The notes below the pieces were generated by a model, which made no database searches, was not told where the DNA came from, and worked only from the letters and a program-made list of their open reading frames with translations. The position numbers were made by a program, and so were the translations under genes. A stretch of 64,000 bases of DNA, taken from NCBI RefSeq assembly GCF_001625215.2, contig NC_030386.2, forward strand, positions 38,815,296 through 38,879,295, read 5' to 3'. Source of the DNA: Daucus carota subsp. sativus (taxonomy: Eukaryota > Streptophyta > Magnoliopsida > Apiales > Apiaceae). Numbering within the stretch: position 1 is the first letter of the stretch; each line of letters opens with the position of its first letter. Of this stretch, positions 35,353-47,800 are shown piece after piece.

Positions 35353-36043
35353 TATTCCTTCCTCAATTTCCCGTGGACCAAATGCCACATTTCTTGCATT
35401 AGTTTCAATTCTGACTTGCCATGTTCTTTTTGTTGTTATATTCTTGTGCCTAATCTAGTTAGTACGATGCATCTTTCAAGTGTTTTCTTTTTCTCCTCTG
35501 TCGAGAGAATTGTCTTTCTGCGTAAAGGGAAGAAAATACATGACCTAGCAGCACATTGTTGATGAGCCTGTTAACTGGGGTTATATAATATGATCGCCTC
35601 ACTTCCTCTCTGGTTTACATTTGTTCTTCCGGGCTTGTGGATTCTAGCGGAATCTTATTCGTTACACGGTGAGGAGTGGCTGGTTTGCATCGAAAGGTGC
35701 TTAAATTCGACCATTTACATAACAATTGCAGTTCCACTTCTGGGTACTTTTCCTTGAAGATATTTACATTCAACAGCCTTTAGGAAGAAGATAACTAGAT
35801 AAGCATGCTCATAACGAAAACTAGGGTTTTTTCTGTATGCTTTGTTTCTAATTTAAGCAAACCCTTGGCTTAGCTGCTTGCCTACCTTGTCCATTAATAT
35901 GGCCATTACTTCAAGTCTTTTCATCTTAAGTCTTAACTGTTAAATAGCATTATGCATAAGTGATGTGCATCATCACATAGCGTTTGTATGTTTTTATCTA
36001 ACTCCTTAGCATTGAGACCTGTTGTGCAAAAGTCTCGAAATTC
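35353..36043. other. Upstream region of the rhamnogalacturonate lyase, possible extra first exon
   Basis: An ATG at 35590 opens a hydrophobic stretch (MIASLPLWFTFVLPG) like a signal peptide. A donor at 35697 (AAAG, then GTGC) and an acceptor ending at 36009 would join it in phase to an open frame running into the lyase. This is a phase-compatible prediction only. The rest is plain sequence. Confidence 0.35.
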
Positions 36044-39000
36044 ATGGCGCCTCTTGGGGTCAGATTGTCTGTTGAAGAAAGCCACGTATGTTTACATATT
36101 CTTTCGTTTAGAACATCAAGTGTTAAGCATCCTGCCTACAGAGATTGATTTAAGAAAACAAAAATTCGGGTTTTATTACACTCTGCAAAGAATTGTTACC
36201 TTAATATGTTGCTCATAGAGTATCGTCCTGCTTTCGTAGGTGGTTATTGATAATGGCTTGCTCCAAGTCACACTCTCCAATCCTGATGGCATTGTCACTG
36301 GTTTAAGATACAACAACATTGACAATTTGCTTGAAGTTCTTAACGCTGAAAGTAATCGCGGGTAATTGATAGTACATTGTATTTGATCATCACCTGTGTA
36401 GAAAGTGTATTCTATTTTAGACTAACAATTATCAGTAGCTTGATTCTTGTCTGATCCATAATGCAATGTTTAGGTACTGGGATATTGTATGGAGTGCAGA
36501 AGGAACAGCGAGGGGTGGAGTATTTGAAGTGTATGTATGCCATCGAAAAATCATCTATATAGCAATGCTGGCATGAACTCAAAAACTGTCTCTGTGGCAG
36601 GATCAAAGCGACAACTTTCAAGGTTATAGTGGAAACAGATGAACAAGTTGAGGTGTCATTTTCGAGACCATGGGATCCTTCTCTCCAGGGAAAACTAGCT
36701 CCCTTAAACATCGACAAAAGGTTTCCCTCTTTTCCATTTTTTTGCTGCATAGATATTGTAGTCTTAGTATCAGAAAGATTCACATTTTGTTCTCTCTTTA
36801 GGTTCATATTGCTTCGTGGTTGCCCAGGTTTCTATTCCTATGCCATCTACGAACACTTAGGTTCAATGGATTGGCCTGCATTCAGCCTCAGTGAAACCAG
36901 AATTGCATTTAAGCTTCGGAAAGACTTGTAAGCTTTCAGTTCTGTAGCTTTTTTATGTGTTAGAATAACATCAGGAACTTGACTTGAAAGTTTGGATTGG
37001 AATTTTACAATCATTAGTCGTGAAATCTCAATTGTTAGCCATAACTGAGTTGGCAAAATTGATTATAGATTTCATTACATGGCTGTAACGGATAATAGGC
37101 AAAGGTACATGCCCCTACCAGATGATCGCGCACCTGGGAGAGGTCAACCACTAGCTTACCCTGAAGCTGTCCTACTTGTTAACCCTGTGGAGCCTGAACT
37201 AAAAGGACAGGTTACAACCTTATAGTCTGCTCTCATATCACATTATATATCTGAAGGCATAATTTCTGTGTATGCTCTCTCTATACTTTGTTGGGGTCGG
37301 CTTTTTGAATGCCTAAGTATGTGGTAACTTAACATGGTGTCAGAGGGCTGCGAGATGACATTTTTATAAAATTTCTGGCTATGCTACGCAGGTGGATGAT
37401 AAATACCAGTACTCGTGTGAGAACAAAGATCTAAAAGTCCATGGTTGGATAAGTACTAATCCAGCCGTGGGGTTCTGGCAAATTACAGCCAGTGATGAGT
37501 TCAGGTCAGGCGGGCCTGTCAAACAGAACCTCTCCTCGCATGTGGGACCCACTTGCCTCGCTGTAAGTGACGTATATTTATTAGTTCTTGGTCACATATT
37601 TTAGACTTACAGCTGCTGATGTTGTTCATGTGGTTTTATCAGATGTTTCTCAGTGGTCATTATGCCGGTGAGGAGTTGTGTCCTAAATTTGAGCAGGGTG
37701 AGGCGTGGAAGAAAGTTTTTGGACCAGTTTTCATATATCTGAACTCTGTAATGGATGGAAATGATCCACTCACACTCTGGGATGATGCCAAAAATCAGGT
37801 GCTTTAGTGCTCTGTATTTATGAACAGAAGCAAAAGGAAGACTGCAGACTACTTATTAGTTTTTGTTAATCATCAGATGTCGGTTGAAGTGGAAAGGTGG
37901 CCTTATAGTTTTCCAGCATCAGAGGACTTCCCATCATCAGATCAACGTGGAAATGTTAGCGGTAGACTATTAGTTAAGGACAGGTAGCAGATCTCTTTTA
38001 ACTGTTTGTTGTTCTTGACTTCACGGCTTACGAGTTTTCTAGTATTTGAGGCTTTTTTCATCTGATCAATACCAATGTAACTGTGTCTCTCAGCTACATT
38101 GACAAGGATTTACTACCAGCTAAGGGAGGTTATGTGGGATTAGCGCCACCAGGAGATGCTGGTTCGTGGCAAAGAGAATGCAAGGTAATATATCTTGCAG
38201 TTAGTTATGTTTCTAATTGCAAATATCTAATTGCACCAGATTCCAGGAACTGATTACATGGTGATTCTTCAGGACTATCAGTTCTGGACAAATGCAGATG
38301 AGTCGGGCTACTTCTCCATAAAAAACATACGCGTTGGAAACTATAATTTGTATGCTTGGGTACCAGGATTCGTTGGAGATTACAAATATGATGTTCTATT
38401 TACCATTACTGAAGGTACTCATAATTAAATAATTACTATAAGTCCTTTATTGTGTTCATGATTACTGTTGGTAGATGCTAATCTTGTTGTCTTTTCATCT
38501 TTGTTTTTAATAAATATTAAAACAGGCTGCGATATTGATGTGAAAGATCTTGTGTACGAGCCTCCAAGAGATGGGCCAACACTATGGGAAATCGGGATCC
38601 CTGATCGCTCAGCTGCCGAATTCTATGTACCAGATCCTAATCCGAACTACATTAATCCAATTTTAGGCAATCCTGCAGATAGGTAATTTAATCCTTCAGA
38701 TGGTCTTAATGATATAATAGCCATGACCATGACAAAAGCTAACTCTGTGTTTACAAAGATGCAAATACTCCTTTATTAAGGCATCCTAGAAAGCGGAGAA
38801 TGATTAATGTATGATTACTGCAGGTTTAGGCAGTATGGATTATGGGAAAGGTACGCAGAGCTATATCCTGATAGTGATTTAGTGTATACAATTGGCGAGA
38901 GCGACTACAAGAAAGATTGGTTTTTTGCTCAGGTTACAAGGTACTATCATGATACTCCTAATCTAAACTCGCCTACTCAAAAGAGTTCTGATAGCATGTT

Positions 39001-39614
39001 AATCCATAAACTCTTAAAGTATAATACGATCATGGTAATCTCCTAACACCTTGAGGTTTTTGGAGAATTTGGTCACTTAACATGGTATCAGAGCTCAGGC
39101 TCGCGGGAGTCATGGTAAGCCCTCCTCCTAACACGCTTAGGTTTTGGGATGTCGAATTATAGGAAAAAGGATGGCAAAACTTATCAAGGAACCACTTGGC
39201 AGATCAAGTTTAAGCTTGACAATGTAGATCAAACCGGAACATACAAGCTAAGAGTGGCTATCGCAGAAGCAACCCTATCCGAATTGCAGGTATCCACTAA
39301 GATTCATTTTTCTGGCAACCTTATTTTCACAATGCAAGTGCACATTCCATCATTTAAGTCCTCTTTACTGGCAGATTCGGATGAATGACCAAACAACAAG
39401 TCGCCCTCTATTCACGACAGGACTGATTGGGAGGGCTAACTCCATCGCGAGACACGGGATCCATGGACTATACTGGCTGTACAATGTGGATGTACCAGGA
39501 AAGCAAGTGATTCAAGGTGATAACACCATTTATTTGACACAATCAAGAAGTGCTAGTCCTTTCCAGGGCATCATGTATGATTACATTCGTCTCGAAGGGC
39601 CTGCAACTCACTAA
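36044..39614 (+). CDS. Rhamnogalacturonate (rhamnogalacturonan) lyase, PL4 family
   Basis: Fifteen predicted exons: 36044-36085, 36240-36361, 36474-36530, 36601-36720, 36802-36927, 37069-37210, 37392-37562, 37643-37798, 37877-37983, 38094-38184, 38273-38414, 38526-38682, 38824-38940, 39163-39289, 39375-39614. They give 638 residues, normal for plant members. The family cleaves the rhamnose-galacturonate backbone of rhamnogalacturonan I by beta-elimination in the cell wall. Typical stretches are [70 protein letters not shown], then the FnIII-like NLYAWVPGF and the C-terminal CBM-like [28 protein letters not shown] and [14 protein letters not shown]. The start chosen (MAPLGVRL) leaves no signal peptide; an upstream exon may supply one. 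Two introns carry retroelement scraps. The neighbour upstream is the same as in Arabidopsis. Confidence 0.94.
37290..37350 (+). repeat. LTR-end/primer-binding-site-like scrap in lyase intron 6
   Basis: TAACTTAACATGGTGTCAGAG resembles an LTR 3' end (CA) followed by a primer-binding site for initiator tRNA-Met (TGGTATCAGAGC) with mismatches at 37335-37346. Confidence 0.4.
39000..39130 (+). repeat. LTR-end/primer-binding-site-like scrap in lyase intron 13
   Basis: CACTTAACA is followed by an exact TGGTATCAGAGC (39083-39094), the primer-binding site typical of plant Copia and TRIM elements. It sits in the 222-bp intron 38941-39162. No internal domain or second LTR is present. Confidence 0.55.
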
Positions 39615-40515
39615 GTTTATGGGGGCTCTGTAGGAATGCATGCACAGCCTCCCCGGAGATATTGATCTGACATTGTTGCTTTTGTTTAGAAGACTTTGAG
39701 AGGTTGCAGCTTGATAGTAACACGTGTGTGCATGTCTGTGTTATAATCTAGTGCAAATTTATCAAGATACATGTAAAATATTCATTTTATTTCATCTAGA
39801 ATTTAAAAACATCCGAAATTTTATAATATTATTTTTGTTATGTTTTTAGTGCAGAATTTTTTTTATATTAGAGTTTATTTGTTATATAGATTATTTGGAT
39901 ATCAAACAAATTTTAATAAATTTTAAATAATCTCAATTAAATATTATCAAATTTATAAGTATAATTAAATTCTGATTGAATACCACTAGATTTTGTAATA
40001 TAATTTAAAATTTTATTTGAATACCTCAAAATTTCTCAAAATTCCGATGTATTTTCTAAATTTCAGTTGAATACACTCAGATTTCATGAATGGATTTTTT
40101 TTCTTCTAAATTTCAATTGAATACACCTGCTAGACTTTTCTAACACTAATTCCAGTTCTCTTCTAAAAATTATAATATTATTTGTTAAAAAATAATTTTA
40201 TCAGACTTTTCAAAAATTTACCCCTCCCTCAGCTTTGTTCACTCAACAAATCTCGATTAACCCATTCAAAGTGTATTAAACGGACGTGATTCAATGGAGG
40301 TGCAGCAACATGCATGCATCTAACCGCACCTAATCACTACCTATACTCGTACACTTTGCTTCTGCAAGTCTTTCTCGTTTCAACTGGTCTTTTCTTATTC
40401 CCTTTCCTTGTCTCTTCTCTACACTTTCCTTTTCTTATGTACATATTTTGTGTCTATATATTCACAAATGCATGAACAATCTTGCATAAAAGATTGAGAA
40501 TCTAAGTTTTATGAG
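39615..40515. other. Intergenic region and leader of the HVA22-RNase H gene
   Basis: AT-rich sequence with repeated AATTTC(T/A)AAATTTCA-like words at about 39890-40140. The last 150 bases are pyrimidine-rich and probably hold the promoter and leader of the next gene. No other gene seen. Confidence 0.4.
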
Positions 40516-43500
40516 ATGGGCTTGGACTATTTTGTGATCATATTGACTAAATTCTTCAGTTTTGTTTCATGGTATGTTCAAATTTTTATGGGTTTTTTTC
40601 TAAAATCTTTTTATTACATGTGATTTTTTAAAGAAAGTGTGTTTATATATGGGTTTAAGGGGTTTTAATTTATTTTGTTGAAATTCTTTTTTCTTTAATT
40701 CGCTTTTTTCTTGCTGTTGATTTCATATAGTTCAGTTGATCAATGCTGTTGAAATTAATGGAATTTAACTTGCATGATTGTATATGTAATTGGGTTGATT
40801 TCATTTTGTAGGCCTCCTTTTGCAATGGTGTATCCTTTGTAAGTTAGTTTCTTGTTGGTTATGTTTTTTTGATGTAAAATTCTTGTTTATGTAAGCACAA
40901 ATTCAGAGGTTGGAGCTTTATGTGTTTGATGAATAGGTATGCCTCGATTCGGGCGGTGGAGAGCAATCAGCACTATCAGCAATGTCTGGCCTACTGGGTT
41001 TTGTTTTCGATTACCACCATTTTGGAGTTGCCTTTGACAAAGCTTCTACTGTGGTATTAATATTTTACTTGGTATATGTGTTATGTTCGATATGTTGTTA
41101 TAAATTTGATCAATGTGAATATGTGGTACGTTTGAACTTTGAAGTTGTGTCAACATTAAATGTTCGAGTAATCTTCCTTGTATAGTTGATATGCATCCAC
41201 TATATGAAGTAATTGGTCATTCCCATGCTAATTCCTGGAACACTGGATAAGAGTGCGCTGTTTAATGCTACCAAGTAAAAACTTGTAAGATACGGAGATA
41301 TTCAATTCATTGTCTCATATAAATGAATTTGTCTCAAGTAACTTCCATTTGGTGTAACATTAAACACTTACCAAATTGAAGATGTTGGGCTAAAATGCAA
41401 CAATTTGAATATTTTTTTTGTATACCTAAAATACAACAATAATCTTGTATGTGGGACTGACGTTTCTTTTGAAATGTTTTCTGGTCCCTGTGTTGTTTGC
41501 ATCTCCCATGTGGCGTACGATATGCATCTATCTAGGACTTACGTTTCTTTTATGTGGTATTCATTTATGACGTTCTTCCTAGATTTTGATAATCCGGTTC
41601 ACCTCTCTTGAGGTGTGGTATTTTGGAATTTATTTTCTTTCCCCTCAGCAGACAGACATGTCCTTCCTCTTTAAATGTCCTAACAAACAAAATGAGGTTC
41701 AGAATTGGGGATATCGCTTGCTTAAACAAAATATCAAGTTTTCTGAGTTAATGTCTAGATGTGTTTCTTTTTCAGGTTTCCCTTTTGGCCTTATGCCAAA
41801 GGATTAGCAGCTTTGTTACTGGTGACGCCCTATTTCTCTGGAGCTTCATACATATACATGCACTATATAAGGCCCTGCATCTTTGATACAACACAAGTAA
41901 ACAGTATCATGATCACTTCAGAAACAAAAAGTTCCATGCTGTATGAAAATAATGGATTTGTTGATTCAGCAGAGGAACAAATTGAAGGAGAGACAGAACG
42001 GGTAAAACTCGTTGTTCATGAGGTAACTTTGTGTCCTCATCATGAATTAATTTTCTAAGAATTAGGGCTGTTGATAATAGATACTCCTGGACTTTTTGGC
42101 TTTCTTTGTCTCAAATTGATGGATGGCTATTTTCACAGGATTAATGATACCTCAACTATATTTGCCTAATAGCTTTTATTTTCTATTGTATATAATCATT
42201 AGTCCTTGTGTTCCCTAGACTAAAAAATCCCAGTCATTTTTTTAAATCTATTTTTGTGGGATTAGTTGAGTCCGAATTTAGCCAGTTATGGGTGGGGGCA
42301 GTCCATAACCCGAGTTTTAAAATCCCGCACTAATGTGGGGTAGTTCCTCATAAATAAATAAAACATCATCACAACCTATTCATCAGATTAAAAAGGATTA
42401 GATATGATAATATGAGTACAAATTTTAATAGTCATGTGATTAATATCCTTGCTAACAAACTTGACTAAATTCTTATGCCAACATTTAAAATTTGAAACAC
42501 AAATGGGCTATTAGAACTTCCCCGTTATTTCTCTAAAAAGTTTCAGATCTCCCTTCCTGTGCCCTTCTCGCAATTTATTTTATTCCTGATTTTAATGATA
42601 ACTCATAACCCAAACATACCATTAGTTTTTCCAAGGTATTGACCTTTTAAATCATTCATCAACCATGTCGAAGCAAATTACTAAATTTAGTCTGAGTGTG
42701 ATCTGTGTCCTTGCCAGCCCTATAGCTGAATTTTCTTCTTCACATTTCTGTTCAATTTGCAAAATAACTAAAAATTATAGCATAATTTGCAGACTCCACG
42801 GAATATTATAGTTAAATAAATTTGTCTATGGGATAAGTATAAACATTCATATTCTGTGTAATGTGATAGTTATTATTTTGGGGCTATATTTTGGGCAAAC
42901 CAGTATGTGTTTATTTATGTAAAAATTGACTAAAGTCTAATGTATCTTATGTTGGTAGGTATGATCATAATCAATCTCATCTATGCTTCAAGTGTAGTTT
43001 ATGAGCAGGACATGGTTCAAATGACAATTTTAATGCATATATCATTGTATGTCTATAATTGTTGTCATAGATGCTTAAGCCTAATATAACAGTCATGCGT
43101 AACTTCTAAATTATCATGCATCTGCTACTTAGACTGCACAGGATAATTCAAGCTCTAGATATTATACGGAGGAAATATCTCAGGCATGGACAGGAAATTT
43201 AATGAAAGTTCAGAAGGAGTGGAGCTGCGCGATTTGTCTTGTCAACACCGCCAGAAGAAAAGATCTGGAAAGTCATATGCGTGGCAGGAAGCACAAGTTT
43301 AGAGTAGACGAGCTTAGAAAAGTTGAACTGGTGACAGATAAAACAGCTAAAATTAATGTAACAACTGGAATTAAAAGCAAGGTTTTATTTCAGAACTTCA
43401 ACCAAAAACTGACTGGTCTGCTAAATCCAGTTGTGAGGTCAGTTAGATGGTGTATATGGAGAAAGCCTGAACTTGGATGCCTGAAATTAAATACTGATGG

Positions 43501-43951
43501 ATATATAGACAAAGACGGTTCTGGTTTTGGCGGTCTATTCCGTAATTACAAGGGCGACCCCATATGTGCTTATGCCTCCAAAGCTTCTCATGATGATATT
43601 TTCATGGTTGAGCTATGGGCTATATGGAGAGGACTTGTTCTGGCCTTGAGTTTGAAAATAGATACAATATGGATTGAATCCGACTCGTTGAGTGTGGTAA
43701 ATACCATCAACAGGAAGCAGCCTCATGGTCCAAAGCCAAGTGATTGTTTGAATCACATTTGGAAAATGTTGGAGAAAATCGACAGATACCAAGTTACTCA
43801 CACATGGCGTGAAGCTAACAGAGCTGCTGATTATGTAGCTAAGATGAATTCTACGGGAACTGATGTCGTAATCTCGCCAAGTGATTTTCCAGATGCCCTT
43901 CGCAAAATTATCGAGGATGATGCTCAAGGAACTTGGTATGGCAGACACTAG
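40516..43951 (+). CDS. HVA22/DP1-domain protein fused to a U1-type zinc finger and an RNase H domain
   Basis: Predicted exons 40516-40571, 40812-40838, 40937-41053, 41776-42022 and 43133-43951 (the last could start at 43142) give about 421 residues. Residues 1-100 are an HVA22/TB2/DP1 domain that shapes tubular ER: MVYPLYASIRAVES, YWVLFSITTILE, FPFWPYAKG and TPYFSGASYIYMHYIRP. A C2H2 finger of the U1/matrin type follows: WSCAICLVNTARRKDLESHM with C181, C184, H197, H203. The C-terminal half is a plant retroelement-like RNase H (RVT_3): KLNTDG (D271), VELWAIWRGL (E309), ESDSLSVV (D333) and REANRAADYVAKM (D382), so all four acidic residues are present. Exon 4 joins exon 5 in phase 0 across a 1.1 kb intron. 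If that join is wrong, two genes lie here. The start chosen is the second ATG; the first, 5 bases upstream, soon hits a stop. Confidence 0.75.
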
Positions 43952-44839
43952 TTCGATAAGCAACCTCAGTAGATGATGCTTGGCATGTACTTTTTGTAAG
44001 TTGTAGACAACAAGCTAAATCTATTTGGTTAATCTTAACTCAGTTTGTAAATGGTACACAATTACAAGTTAAATTTAGCCTGTCCGACTTTCAAGTATTG
44101 TGAAGTACATTAATCAGGTGGTTTAATTAATTATTTTCCAAAAAAATTTAAAATTAGAAGCTTTTAATTCAAAAGAAAATTGAAGACTAATTTGTAAAAT
44201 TGTCATGTCGTTTTAATAGAGTTCAATTCAGAAGAAAATTGAAGAACAAATGGTAGAATTATTATATCAACACATTATTAAAATAAATAAAAGTTGTACT
44301 ATAGAGTTTAATTCAAAAGAAAATCAAAGATTAATTTGTTGAATTATCATATCAATACAACTTTAAAAAAGGCACAAAAATCTGTAATTATATAATTGGC
44401 AGTGACAATTAAAGTGTTCTTTTCATAATTTGTTTAAAAAAGAAACAGAAGTTTTTTTTAATAATCTTTTTAACTAAACGCCTTTTTACCGTTAGTTTCT
44501 TCTTTTTGAATTGTTTTGAAATCATATATCATCCAAAAAAACAAAAAACAGATCTGTAACCATATTCTAGGCTTCTAGCTTTGAGCATATGCCAAAAAAG
44601 ATGATGCATTCCTAAATATTGAAATATTCACCATTGTCACAAAAAATCGTGAATCTAAAAACTGAAATAATTGACAAATTCGAAAAACCATTGAGTACTT
44701 GCAATAACAAATTGACTGTACAGTATTAAACATGTATCTGCTGGAAATTTCAAACATTTTCCAATCCTCATCTCATGATTTCCCCTTTTGACATCATGAT
44801 TTTATCTACACGGTCCTTGCTCCTTTTATTTTGTTGGCC
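43952..44839. other. Convergent intergenic region before UPL
   Basis: Holds the 3' flanks of two convergent genes. A degenerate direct repeat with TTCAAAAGAAAAT(T/C)GAAGA words recurs at about 44165, 44225 and 44310. No gene seen. Confidence 0.5.
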
Positions 44840-47800
44840 TTAACCAAATCCAAACCCTTCATTGGCTTCATGGATGGCAAGAAGCAGTCTCTCCTCTAAA
44901 TGCTGCTTTGACGGATACTCTGGTAGATCCAATTGGTTAAAGCTGCACGCGAAACACAAAAACATCATTTAGCCTGTTTATTTCGAGAATTGGGGTAAAA
45001 AAACAGAGAACTGAGCTTTATACTGTTGCTCGTATGCATTCAATATCATATATGGTTTAACATGGTTGGAATATAATCTTTACCATGTATGAGCAGAAGG
45101 CAAGTGATCTGCGCTGCCATATGCCTTGTGAATCTGGAACTTCTGTGAGCCCGAAATTCCTTGTAACGCACTGAACCCTTCTAAAGGTACCTGGAATTGC
45201 ACAAGGGAATTCAATATTTTAACCCAAATTCAATCCTTTACCAAATCACAAATTATCATTTAACCGGCAAGACTTGTTAGTTGCCATAAAGGTCAGAGTA
45301 GATTCCTCCGTGCAGGCATACACATATAGATGATACAGAATCTAAGTATATACCTTTGAGGTGCCAGTAACAAACTGTAAGAGTCGTGCTTTATCCTCCT
45401 TGCTAAAACTTTGTACAACCTCCCAAAACCACTGTATAACAGGAGACCCAGCACTATACCCTGAGTACTCGGTATTCATTCTCATGTCATCCACTGCAAA
45501 GGATAATATAAAAAAATTAGTATAACAGAACATAGTACTCTTAACATATCTGATTTATAAAGTACATCATTAGAGGACTCACAATCAATATCTGGTAGCC
45601 CACTAATTAACAGTTCCAATTCTTTATCATTAAAGATAGAGATTAAATCCCTTTGAATCAGTTCATTAAACCCCTCCAGAAAGGCATTTATCTGAGGACG
45701 AATAGCCGTGGTCAAACGATGTTCCGCGACTAAGTCAACATATTCATGCTTGTTTTCCTCAGTGACACGAATATTTCGGCCATTCTCACAAAGTTCATAG
45801 TCAGTTACCTGCATTCATAGAACTTAGAATACAGAAACAAACAGTAGCAGGAAAAGCTAAAAAATACAAAGTACTGCAGACAAACTTACTTGTGCCTGTT
45901 CATATAAGATCCGCTTCTCCTCATCAGCATCGATGCTAAATGTCAGGTCTAAGATGTCACTAATATCATTCTGCAGACAGTTAAATTATAGTTGGTCAAT
46001 TGTCAAGTAGACGATGTCTACGATCAACAAGGATCTAATAACACTCAACAGTACAAATATACAACACACCTCAAACACCAAGATTAAACTTGTTGAAACT
46101 ACAAGGACAAAAGCAGAAAGTACGTAGAGAAGTTACATACCTCAAGCATCCACTTTAAGTTTTTAAAATAATCAGGATCAATAGCTTCGATGTCATGATA
46201 AGTCACTTTGACACCAAGGATATGTTTGTAAAAGGATCTAGTGAAATGGACGTCAAGAAGTTGACCATCAAACAGTGCTTTTGCAACCTGAGCATTGAAC
46301 AGTTGCATTAGTTTACTGCACATAAAAGAAATAGCAATCAATTGAAATCAACAGAAACAAATGATACTCACGACTCTTCCAACAAACTTGAAGTATGACA
46401 AATGCTCTGTTTGGTAAACAGAATTGGGATTTGGCTGAAATGTTGATTCATTCCCAACTGTGGTAAATAGTAGTGCTCCCTTGTCAAAAATAACCCTAGA
46501 TAACAACTGGTACCATTCCCGCGTAAGGCCCCCAGCATCTATACCTTCCTCCCCTTGAAAGTGCACAGTCAACCTACCCTTCAAATCTTGTGTTGATCTC
46601 ATGCGCAACTGGTTATATGAATCTTCAAGTATGTAAGCTCTTCTGACAGAAATTCTTAAGGGACTGTGATGGTGGTCATGCTGATGTTTGATTTTAGATC
46701 TAAAATGAGCACGTTTGTTGTCGAAGTCAATAAAGCGAGGAACCTTCAGCATAAGTGAGAAAGACTTTTCAAGCAAACCAGGATTTTGCCGGATAAAAGC
46801 ATTGAGAAGCTTTCTATGCTTATCCGAAAATTTAATAAATGCCATTTGCTTTTCATCGACTTTCGGAGCCGACCCTGAAGATTTCGGCTTACTATCAGAA
46901 GTGGTAGCTTCTTCCACATCAGAAACCACAACATCACCAAGATCATGTCCTGCAACGGACTGCGCGGGATTCAACTTTTCACACATCACAAAGAAAGATT
47001 CTACATATGGTAGTATATTTTGTGTTCCTGCTGGGAGCGGAGGCATCACACCAGATGGTTTTGATGTTGAAGCCACGGCAGAGGATGACAAATCTCGTGG
47101 TGAATCTGAATAGCTCTCTATTTTGCTTATGCAGGTGCTCAGTTCAAGCCACAAAGGATCTAAAGCACCATTGATGTTCCCAAGTAGAGCAAGGGCAGCA
47201 GAGTGTTCTCTTTCAGAAAGAACTTTACCATTTTTATCTTGCACAGAAAGGGTAGAAACAAGTGAGCTTACAGCCTGTAATACTCTAAGAACAGCAGCAC
47301 CATCAGAAGATGTAGCAGTCAGTAGAGCCTTCTCTACTTCCCCAAACATATGTAACTCTTCCATGGCAGATTTAGTAAGGTTTTGTACAGAACCAGCTAA
47401 TTCAGAGATAAATAGATGACAATGGACAGGAACAATTGCAACCAACTTCTTTAACACTTCAGCCACCAAAGCATAGGCATTATCCGACAGGCTGATAAAA
47501 AGGAGTTGCACAATTAGCCAAAACAATAATATTAAACATAAAATAACTTATATTATGAGGTTAAAAACTATATTATGACGAGTCACACACTAAAGTGTGA
47601 TTGCAACAGAGCCAGTCAAAGCCAAACTGAAGAGTGCTACAAAGAATCTACTGTTCCTCACAAGGTTATATGTATAGTAAAGATATTATTAAAAAAGTTT
47701 ACTTTGTGTTTCACATGAATCCTTCAAAAGAAATCACTTTGCAACAGGAAAACAAGAAATATACAAAGAGCGGATAAGCATGCCATGCAAAGTATTTTGC

